This document shows, one piece after another, positions 4,483 through 10,683 of a stretch of 10,683 nucleotides of DNA. The notes beneath the pieces were generated by a model. The model was not told the DNA's origin, did no database searches, and saw only the letters and a program-made list of their open reading frames with translations. The translations under genes and the position numbers were made by a program. The DNA is from Propionivibrio sp. (GTDB lineage Bacteria; Pseudomonadota; Gammaproteobacteria; Burkholderiales; Rhodocyclaceae), in assembly GCA_003249625.1 (NCBI GenBank), contig QKII01000007.1:1-10683 (forward strand), written 5' to 3'. How positions within the stretch are numbered: the stretch's first letter is position 1; every line of letters begins with the position of its first letter.

Positions 4483-6498
4483 ATGAATCAACTCATTCTG
4501 GCGGTTCTCGCCCTGGTGTTCGGGGCGTTACTGTGTCTGCTGAATGCGAGTAATCGCATTCGCGCCATGATCGGCCTGGTTTCACAGGCGATCGCCCTTG
4601 TCCTGGTCTGGTTGGCGGCCATTCCCGTCCTGATGGGCGGGCCGGAAGTCGCAGGCGGCCTGTCCTGGGCCTTCCCGATCAATGCGATCCGCGTCCGTCT
4701 CGACGCGTTGGGGGCTTTTTTCCTGGCCTGGTCGTTGCCGATGACATTCCTCGGCAGTCTGTACGCGGTTGGCTATATGAAGAAATACTTCAACAGCTCG
4801 CGCCACCTTGGCGTGCATTTCGCGCTGCTCAACATGATCGCCTTGTCGTTCGTGCTGGTTTACACGGGCAACGAAGTCGTCTCCTTCCTGTTCGGTTGGG
4901 AAGTCGCGGCGCTGGCGGCATGGCAGCTGGTGATCTGGGATTACACCAACCAGCGTGTGCGGTTTGCCGGTTTCAACTACCTCGTTTCGACACACATCGG
5001 TCTGCTGTTTCTGGTCGCGGCGCTGATGATCCTTTACGCGCACGGGCAGTCGTGGGATTTCGCACATCTCGGTCGCTGGTTGAGCGCGAATCACGGATCG
5101 ACGCGCAACGTCGTTTTTCTGTTGTTGGTGACCAGTTTTGGCTTGAAGTCGGCTTTTTTTCCGTTCCATTCCTGGTTGCCGCGCGCCCATGCGGCTGCGC
5201 CGGCTCATGTTTCGGCGCTGATGTCCGGGGTGATCCACAAGGCCGGTCTCTACGCGCTGGTACGCTTTATCTTGCTGATGGGCAAACCGGACGAGTGGAT
5301 GGGCTGGTTCCTGATCGCCTTTTCGGTGACCTCGGCGCTGATCGGCGGAATCTACACAGTCGGGCAGCGCGATCTGAAACGGCTGCTCGGCTACTCGTCG
5401 ACAGAAAACGTCGGGATCGCCGGCATCGGTTTCGGAATCGGTTGCCTGGGGCTTTCCTGGCAGGCGCCGATGCTGGTGGCACTTGGTTTCGGTGGCGGTT
5501 TGCTGCACGTGCTTAACCACGCTTTTTTCAAATGTCAGCTGTTTTACGCGGCGGGCTGTGTATATCAGGTCAAGCACGTCGTCGACATGGAACGCCTCGG
5601 TGGATTGTTCAGGCTGATGCCGGTGACGGCAGTGTGCTTTCTCATCGGTGGTGTGGCGATTTCCGCGCTGCCTCCGTTCAATGGTTTTGCCAGTGAGTTC
5701 GTGATCTATTCCGGGTTGTTCGGCAACGTCGGGGCAACGGTCTGGGCCAAGCTGGCGCTGGCCGTGGTGGGGGCGGCGCTGGCCTTCGTCGGCGCGGTCT
5801 CGGCACTAAGCATCACCCGAGCCTTCGGGGTGGTCTTTCTCGGCAACGCGCGCGACGGAAGCTTGCCGCCCGGGCGGGAAGCCAGTCGCTGGATGATCCT
5901 GCCGATGGGCCTGCATGCGCTGGGCACGGTAGTTCTGGGCGTTCTGCCCGCAGCCGGATTCGCGTTGGTCGGCGGGCCGGTCGCGCTGTTCATGGCCGGC
6001 GTCCCCGGCTCTCCGGTCGTCGATGCGCTGGCCGGTGTGGCCGGTAACCTGTCTCGCATCGGGCTGATTTCAGGGGGGCTGGTCGCCACGGTGGCAGTCG
6101 TGCTGATCGTGCGGTATGCGCGGGTCCGCAAGCCGGTTTCCGCGGGGGCGACGGGCCCGACGTGGGGCTGTGGCTATACGTTGCCGAACACGCGCATGCA
6201 GTATTCGGGCGCCAGCTTCTCCTCCGATTTCTCCCGGCCGTTCAAGAGCATCATGGTTCTGCTCCGACGGCAAAAGGCGCCAGCGGGTTATTTCCCCCGT
6301 GACAGTTACGTCGTTACCGATTGTGTCGACGCGGTCGAACGTCGCTTGTTCAACGTGATCGATCATGGCGACGATACTGCTATCGAGATGTCTCGGCGCC
6401 TGCGCGAGGACGATCCGCGCTTTTCCTTCTCTGCCGGTCTGGCCGGCGTGATGATCATTGCCGTCCTGGTACTGCTGGCGGAAGGGGTTTTGCAATGA
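4483..6498 (+). CDS. hyfB: Hydrogenase-4-type membrane subunit B (antiporter-like, NuoL/M family)
   Basis: A 671-aa polytopic membrane protein, close to the length of E. coli HyfB (about 670). It is an antiporter-like subunit expected to move protons or sodium as part of a membrane-bound hydrogenase-type complex. Visible family residues are Glu140 in FLFGWE, Lys222 in FGLKSAFFPFHSWLPRAH, His252-Lys253 in VIHKAG, and Lys350 in LNHAFFK, the charged residues along the membrane axis in NuoL/M proteins. The C-terminal part (from about 560, GCGYTLPNTRMQYS) is the soluble or peripheral region typical of HycC/HyfB. The start is the first ATG; its ribosome site is weak (AAAGG very close to the ATG), so the next Met (residue 29) is a less likely alternative since it would remove the first helix. 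It is first in the operon and overlaps hyfC by ATGA. No hyfA precedes it; the adjacent upstream gene is a divergent regulator. Confidence 0.92.
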   Translation: MNQLILAVLALVFGALLCLLNASNRIRAMIGLVSQAIALVLVWLAAIPVLMGGPEVAGGLSWAFPINAIRVRLDALGAFFLAWSLPMTFLGSLYAVGYMKKYFNSSRHLGVHFALLNMIALSFVLVYTGNEVVSFLFGWEVAALAAWQLVIWDYTNQRVRFAGFNYLVSTHIGLLFLVAALMILYAHGQSWDFAHLGRWLSANHGSTRNVVFLLLVTSFGLKSAFFPFHSWLPRAHAAAPAHVSALMSGVIHKAGLYALVRFILLMGKPDEWMGWFLIAFSVTSALIGGIYTVGQRDLKRLLGYSSTENVGIAGIGFGIGCLGLSWQAPMLVALGFGGGLLHVLNHAFFKCQLFYAAGCVYQVKHVVDMERLGGLFRLMPVTAVCFLIGGVAISALPPFNGFASEFVIYSGLFGNVGATVWAKLALAVVGAALAFVGAVSALSITRAFGVVFLGNARDGSLPPGREASRWMILPMGLHALGTVVLGVLPAAGFALVGGPVALFMAGVPGSPVVDALAGVAGNLSRIGLISGGLVATVAVVLIVRYARVRKPVSAGATGPTWGCGYTLPNTRMQYSGASFSSDFSRPFKSIMVLLRRQKAPAGYFPRDSYVVTDCVDAVERRLFNVIDHGDDTAIEMSRRLREDDPRFSFSAGLAGVMIIAVLVLLAEGVLQ

Positions 6499-7418
6499 AA
6501 GCCGTGTTGAGCGTGACGCACTGGGCGTTCGTTCTGCTGATGCCGATCCTTATGGTCGGGGTGATCAACAGGGTGAAGTCCTGGTGGGCCGCCCGCAAGG
6601 GGCCTGATTTGATCCAGTTTGCCTTCGATCTGCGTCGGCTGCTTGGCAAGCGCCCGGTGGTGAGCGACACGGCGACGCCGTTGTTTCGCGCCGGAGCGTA
6701 CATCGTGCTGCTCGCCGGGTTCTTCGCCGCGGCGATGGCGCCGATGCTCGGTCGCTTTGCGCCCCTGCAGTTTTCCCACGATTTCATCGTTGTCGCCTAC
6801 ACGATGGGGTTGGCGCGCATCGCGCTGATGCTCTCGGCGATGGACGTCGGCAGTTCGTTCGAAGGCATGGGTACGGCGCGGGAAGCCTCCTTTTCGGCAC
6901 TCGCCGAGCCGGCCCTGTTTCTGCTGATCGGTACTGCCGGCGTGGCGACCGGGATGACCAGCTTTGCAGACCTGATCGGCTTGCTGCGTGAAACGCCGCA
7001 CTACGCGCTCATCGTAGTGCCACTGGTGGTTGCCTTGCTGATTCTGTTACAGGCCGAGGCGGCGCGAGTTCCGGTCGATGATCCGCTGACCCACCTGGAA
7101 CTGACGATGATCCACGAGGTGATGATCCTCGACCACAGCGGGCCGGAACTCGCCGCCATGCAGTACGCCGCGGCAATGAAGATGACACTGTATGCGGGGT
7201 TGATCGCAGCGCTGATCAATCCGTTCGACCCCATGATGTCGCCAGTCGCTGCATGCCTCGTGTCATTCCTGCTGATCCTCGTCGTGGCCGCGGTGGTAGG
7301 GTGCATCGAGTCACTGACGGCGCGCTTGCCGATGCGCTGGGTGCCGCGCTATTTGTTGATTGCATCGGCCGCCGCGCTCGCGAGCATGGCCGTGATCGGT
7401 ATTGGAGCAAGCGTATGA
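6495..7418 (+). CDS. hyfC: Hydrogenase-4-type membrane subunit C (NuoH/HycD family)
   Basis: A 307-aa membrane protein, matching HycD/HyfC in length. This NuoH-like subunit links the soluble catalytic module to the ion-pumping arm. The family signature after the first helix, RVKSWWAARKGPDLIQFAFD (25-44), parallels the RRQGP motif of HycD. Other conserved features are the loop GMGTAREASFS (124-134) with Glu130, and AEAARVPVDDPLTHLELTMI followed by HE (187-208), rich in acidic residues that line the quinone-site-like cavity in relatives. About eight helices are evident. The ATG overlaps the hyfB stop (ATGA, 6495-6498), with GGGG 8 nt upstream as ribosome site; a longer frame exists further 5' but would overlap hyfB heavily and lacks these signals. 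The next gene starts in its stop codon. In E. coli hyf the next gene would be hyfD; here it is hyfE. Confidence 0.92.
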   Translation: MKAVLSVTHWAFVLLMPILMVGVINRVKSWWAARKGPDLIQFAFDLRRLLGKRPVVSDTATPLFRAGAYIVLLAGFFAAAMAPMLGRFAPLQFSHDFIVVAYTMGLARIALMLSAMDVGSSFEGMGTAREASFSALAEPALFLLIGTAGVATGMTSFADLIGLLRETPHYALIVVPLVVALLILLQAEAARVPVDDPLTHLELTMIHEVMILDHSGPELAAMQYAAAMKMTLYAGLIAALINPFDPMMSPVAACLVSFLLILVVAAVVGCIESLTARLPMRWVPRYLLIASAAALASMAVIGIGASV

Positions 7419-8035
7419 CAGTTCCTTTGATGCTCTGCCTGGTCGCCGTGGTGATCCCGGTGTTCTTCAGCAAGATTTCCGCTGCACCGAGTTGGCTCGG
7501 ACTGCACGCCCTGGCGCTGGGCTGGGTCTCGCTGCATCGTGAGCACGGCGACATGGCGCTTTCGCTGCACACCGTTCTGGTCGGATTGGAAATTCTGCTG
7601 GTGCGTGCCATCCTCGTGCCGTATTTGTTGCGGCGGGCGCTGCGCCACTATCCGGAGACGCGGCACAGCCTGATGCCGTCGAACCTCTTCACCTGGATCA
7701 TCGCCGTCGTGCTGATCATCTTCGCTTTCAAATTCGGCGACGGGGCCCGTGCGGACGCGCGTGCGCTGACGCTCGGCGTCGTCGCAGCGACGGTGGTCAC
7801 GGCCTTTCTGATCCTGGCCACGAATCCCGAGCCCAAGGCGCAACTGGTCGCCGTGCTGTTCATGGAGAACGCGTTGGCGTTGTTCGAAACGTTGATGCCG
7901 GCGCCTTGGCCGCTGGCGGTACATCTGGCGGTCAGCGCCGTGTACCTGCTGACCGTGGTTATCGGTTGCTGGCTGGTAACCGAGTCTCCGGTTTCCGCAA
8001 AAGAGTCGGTGGAAATTTCCGGGGAGTTGCCATGA
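7415..8035 (+). CDS. hyfE: Hydrogenase-4-type membrane subunit E (NuoK-like)
   Basis: A 206-aa membrane protein, near the roughly 216 aa of E. coli HyfE. The C-terminal half resembles NuoK, while the N-terminal half adds extra helices. Membrane acidic residues Glu59 (VGLEILLVRAILVPYLLRR) and Glu151/Glu158 (LFMENALALFE) correspond to the proton-path glutamates of the family; the MEN sequence is a hallmark. The tail after residue 190 is short and polar. The start at 7415 is chosen because its ATG overlaps the hyfC stop and GGAG lies 7 nt upstream; the frame extends further 5' only inside hyfC. hyfE and hyfF occur in hydrogenase 4 but not in the E. coli hyc (hydrogenase 3) operon, which is why the hyf rather than hyc names are used. 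It ends in an ATGA overlap with hyfF. Confidence 0.88.
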   Translation: MTVPLMLCLVAVVIPVFFSKISAAPSWLGLHALALGWVSLHREHGDMALSLHTVLVGLEILLVRAILVPYLLRRALRHYPETRHSLMPSNLFTWIIAVVLIIFAFKFGDGARADARALTLGVVAATVVTAFLILATNPEPKAQLVAVLFMENALALFETLMPAPWPLAVHLAVSAVYLLTVVIGCWLVTESPVSAKESVEISGELP

Positions 8036-9468
8036 GCGTTGCTGAAACTACCTGCATTGCTCTGGCGCCGGGTAGCGCCAGGGCGTCTTCCAGCCGAGCG
8101 GCCTACGGACTCGTCGCCGCGTCGCTGGTGTTCTGGCTGGCGTCCATCGGCGTCTTCCTCACGCATTCGCTCGATGAACTTCCGCTGTACTTCGCCAATC
8201 GCTATCTGGTCCTTGATCCGACGTCGCTGCTGTTCGCGTTGGTGATCAACACGGTGTTCCTCGGCATCAGCGTGTATATGCTCTCCCGCGAACGTTCGTC
8301 GGTGACGCTGGCACGCGACATCCGTTCGCGCGCGGCGCTGACCCTGCTGTTCATGGCGGTCATGAACGTCGGCGTCCTGCTCAACCACATGATCCTGCTC
8401 TGGGCCTTTGTCGAGATCAGCACGCTCTGTGCCGCACCGCTTGTTGCCCGCGGCGACTCGCCCTCACCCAAAGCCTCCGCCTGGCGCTACGTCCTGTATT
8501 CGGTGATGTCGCTGGCCATTACCTTCCTCGGGTTCATGTGCCTGAGCCAGTCAGCGGACCTGCGGGGCGTCGAAGTCAATTTCGAGGTGGACCAGCTCAG
8601 CTTCTCGCTGACGATGCTCAAGGACGGCTGGCAGCGCCTTGGCCTGGCCTTCATCCTGTTCGGCCTCGGCAGCAAGCTCGGACTGGCGCCGCTGTATGGC
8701 TGGATGCCGGAAACCTACGAGGCCGCTCCTACCAGCACCAGCGTTCTGCTGGCCGCCGTGCAGTACAACATCGGTGTCGTTGCGGTGTTCCGCATACTGC
8801 AGGTCTTTCACGGCTTCGAGACCGGCTTTGTCGCACAGGAACTGCTGGTCATGGGCTACCTGTCGCTGATCATCGCGGCGGTGCAGATCATGGCCGTACG
8901 GAACTACAAGCGGCTGATCGCCTACGCTTGCGTCAGTTCGTCGGGTGTCATCGCGCTGGGCCTCTCGGTCGGTCAGGCGGCGGCCTATGGAGTGGTGTTG
9001 TACATCGTCAGCAACGCTTTCGTGAAGTCGCTGCTGTTCCTCACCGCTGGGCGGTTGCGCGCCGTTTACGGCACCAACGAGACGGCGCCGCTGGGTGGGG
9101 TGATTCGCGTCATGCCCTTTACCGGCCTGCTGTTCACCGGCGGCATTTTCGCCCTGTTGGGTTTCCCGCCGTTTGCCAGCTTCCTCGCCGAAATGCTGAT
9201 CCTCTCGGGCATCGTCCAGGCAGGCAATCTGATGGCCTTTACCTTGATGTGCGGAATGCTGACGATCATCTTCGTTTCCACCGGGCGAGCCGTTTTTCCA
9301 ATGCTCTGGGATCCACCCTCGCGCAGCGGCCCGCCTGTGATTGAATCCTTGGTCACCGTGCTGCCCAAGATGGGATTCGTCGTCGTCCTGGTCATGCTTG
9401 GGACGTATGCGCCCGAGCCCGTGACGCAGTTGTTGCGAGCCGTTGCGGCGTCGATTGCGGGAGTCTGA
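8032..9468 (+). CDS. hyfF: Hydrogenase-4-type membrane subunit F (second antiporter-like subunit)
   Basis: A 478-aa polytopic membrane protein of the NuoL/M/N family, somewhat shorter than E. coli HyfF (about 526). Charged in-membrane residues are kept: Glu128 (LLWAFVEIS), Lys215 in GSKLGLAPLYGWMPETYEAA, and Lys332 in NAFVKSLLFLTAG. The motif LGFPPFASF seen in the family also occurs. A polar N-terminal stretch of about 23 residues precedes the first helix. With hyfB this gives the complex two likely ion channels in view, where E. coli hyf has three antiporter-like subunits (B, D, F). The start at 8032 overlaps the hyfE stop and has GGGGAG at 8021-8026. The hyfG ATG follows one base after its stop. 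Confidence 0.9.
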   Translation: MSVAETTCIALAPGSARASSSRAAYGLVAASLVFWLASIGVFLTHSLDELPLYFANRYLVLDPTSLLFALVINTVFLGISVYMLSRERSSVTLARDIRSRAALTLLFMAVMNVGVLLNHMILLWAFVEISTLCAAPLVARGDSPSPKASAWRYVLYSVMSLAITFLGFMCLSQSADLRGVEVNFEVDQLSFSLTMLKDGWQRLGLAFILFGLGSKLGLAPLYGWMPETYEAAPTSTSVLLAAVQYNIGVVAVFRILQVFHGFETGFVAQELLVMGYLSLIIAAVQIMAVRNYKRLIAYACVSSSGVIALGLSVGQAAAYGVVLYIVSNAFVKSLLFLTAGRLRAVYGTNETAPLGGVIRVMPFTGLLFTGGIFALLGFPPFASFLAEMLILSGIVQAGNLMAFTLMCGMLTIIFVSTGRAVFPMLWDPPSRSGPPVIESLVTVLPKMGFVVVLVMLGTYAPEPVTQLLRAVAASIAGV

Positions 9469-9469
9469 T

Positions 9470-10683
9470 ATGGCGAAAAATCCCGTATTCGTTTGCGATC
9501 TAGGTGAAACCGCTTCGCTGGGCCTTGCTGATTTCATCAACGAATGTGACCGTCGGCTTACCGAAGGTGAGCGCTTGCTTTCCCTCTTCGGACATAACGG
9601 CGGAGACGGCGACGCTGCCGTCGCGGTGACGGCGGTGTTTGTGACCGAGGCGGATGGCCTGTCCGTCCTGCGCGGTGTGGCGAAGAAGGGTGACGCCTAT
9701 CCGGCGCTGACGCTTAAGCATCCCGCCGCGCATATCTATGAGCGCGAGTTGTGGGAACAGACCGGCATACTGCCGGGCGGCCATCCGTGGCTCAAGCCGG
9801 TGCGCTTCGAGGGAGCTCGCCAACAGCGGATGAATGACTACCCGTTCTTCACGGTGCGTGGCAGGGAAGTACACGAGGTTGGCGTCGGGCCGATCCACGC
9901 CGGGGTGATCGAGCCGGGACACTTCCGTTTCATGTGCCACGGCGAGACGGTCCATCATCTTGAAATTCAGCTTGGCTACCAGCACCGCGGCGTGGAAAAG
10001 CTCTTGCTGCAACGCCCGCCGCGAACCCTGACGCCGATTGTCGAATCTATCTGCGGGGACTCGTGCATCGCCTATGCATGGAGCTTTCTGGCGGCGCTGG
10101 AGACACTTTCCGACACCCCGGTCGACCTCGAAACCGACGTCCTGCGCGGCATCGCCCTGGAGATGGAGCGTATTGCCATCCATGTGGCCACGCTCAATGG
10201 ACTGTCGACCGACATCGCCTTCGTGCAGGGTACCGGCAGCTACGGTCGCCTGCGCACGGCGGTGATCAATGCCAGCCAGCGCGTCAGTGGTAACCGCTTC
10301 GGACGTGGCTGGCTGCGGCCCTGGCGGACCAAAGGCTTGACCGATGCGTTGCGTCAGGATCTTCGGCAGACCTTTACTGACTTTGCTACCGACCTGAGGC
10401 GCATGAACGACCTGATGTGCTCGGCGCTGAGCGTCAAGGCACGATTCAAGGGTACCGGCAGGGTGAGCACTCAAGCCGCGCGCGATCTCGGCTTGTTCGG
10501 CGTTGCTGCCCGCGCCAGCGGCGTTGCCATTGACTCGCGCAGCGAACTGCAGGGACGGTTGTACGAACGTTTGCCGATGGCTTCGAAGGTTGAGCCGGAT
10601 GGCGACTGCTGGGCGCGGATGGTCGTGCGCATGCGCGAGATAGATGCCTCGCTGGATTGGCTGTTTGGCGTGCTGGACGATGC
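9470..10683 (+). CDS. hyfG: Hydrogenase-4-type large subunit (NuoC/NuoD-like fusion), partial, altered metal motif
   Basis: 404 codons are open to the right edge, so the C-terminus is missing. GGGAG (9459-9463) supports the ATG at 9470, one base after the hyfF stop. Residues about 45-115 are NuoC-like (AHIYERELWEQTGILPGGHP, 87-106). From about 138 the chain is NuoD/hydrogenase-large-subunit-like: GVGPIHAGVIEPGHFRF, then LGYQHRGVEKL. This subunit would carry the [NiFe] site of a membrane-bound hydrogenase. However, the N-terminal ligand motif, ERxCGICxxxH in HycE/HyfG as I know it, here reads ESICGDSCIAY: Cys195 is kept, Ser198 holds the second Cys place, Cys199 is one residue later and Tyr202 replaces His. 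The C-terminal motif (DPCxxC-type) is outside the window. It may belong to the hydrogenase-related (Ehr) group, which lacks NiFe ligands. The gene family is secure; hydrogenase activity is doubtful. Confidence 0.88.
   Translation, partial: MAKNPVFVCDLGETASLGLADFINECDRRLTEGERLLSLFGHNGGDGDAAVAVTAVFVTEADGLSVLRGVAKKGDAYPALTLKHPAAHIYERELWEQTGILPGGHPWLKPVRFEGARQQRMNDYPFFTVRGREVHEVGVGPIHAGVIEPGHFRFMCHGETVHHLEIQLGYQHRGVEKLLLQRPPRTLTPIVESICGDSCIAYAWSFLAALETLSDTPVDLETDVLRGIALEMERIAIHVATLNGLSTDIAFVQGTGSYGRLRTAVINASQRVSGNRFGRGWLRPWRTKGLTDALRQDLRQTFTDFATDLRRMNDLMCSALSVKARFKGTGRVSTQAARDLGLFGVAARASGVAIDSRSELQGRLYERLPMASKVEPDGDCWARMVVRMREIDASLDWLFGVLDD

Noticed and set aside
4582..5577. Long minus-strand frame (331 codons) opposite hyfB, and similar ones opposite hyfE, hyfF and hyfG
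   Set aside because: Rich in Arg, Gln, His and Asp with no domain pattern; typical antisense shadows of GC-rich membrane protein genes.

Overview
The window looks like chromosomal DNA of a Gram-negative, probably betaproteobacterial organism, with Rhodocyclaceae-type relatives the best guess. This rests on a PEP-CTERM exosortase-substrate protein behind a sigma-54-type promoter, a membrane diguanylate cyclase, a Hyf-like membrane complex and GC-rich codon use. The lineage is inferred, since no rRNA or tRNA gene is present.

Positions 1-180 (minus) hold the first 60 codons of a maltose/galactoside-type sugar O-acetyltransferase that runs off the left edge. Positions 432-2482 (minus) form a two-gene unit: a 588-aa secreted PEP-CTERM protein with a seven-fold internal repeat, probably a beta-propeller, and a 95-aa secreted Gly-rich protein with DQLQT repeats, joined by an ATGA overlap. 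The unit is preceded by a near-consensus sigma-54 promoter (2584-2598) with an adjacent palindrome and is followed by a clear intrinsic terminator (267-296). Positions 2483-3046 are non-coding. Positions 3047-3856 (minus) encode a two-helix membrane GGDEF protein with intact active and inhibitory sites and a recent 18-bp in-frame duplication. Positions 4082-4285 (minus) encode a 67-aa ribbon-helix-helix regulator.

Divergent from that regulator, across a 197-bp AT-rich region with overlapping promoters and an inverted repeat, is a tightly packed plus-strand operon from 4483 to beyond the right edge: hyfB, hyfC, hyfE, hyfF and a partial hyfG. Its junctions are three ATGA overlaps and one 1-nt gap. 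These are the membrane arm (NuoL/M-, NuoH-, NuoK- and NuoN-like) and the fused NuoC/NuoD-like large subunit of a group 4 [NiFe]-hydrogenase-type complex. hyfA and hyfD are missing from their E. coli places.

The most notable observation is that the large subunit's N-terminal metal-binding motif reads CGDSC followed by Tyr, not the CGIC...H of true Hyc/Hyf hydrogenases, while the proton-channel residues of the membrane subunits look intact. This suggests a hydrogenase-related (Ehr-like) ion-translocating complex rather than a standard hydrogenase. The second metal motif lies outside the window, so the point is open.
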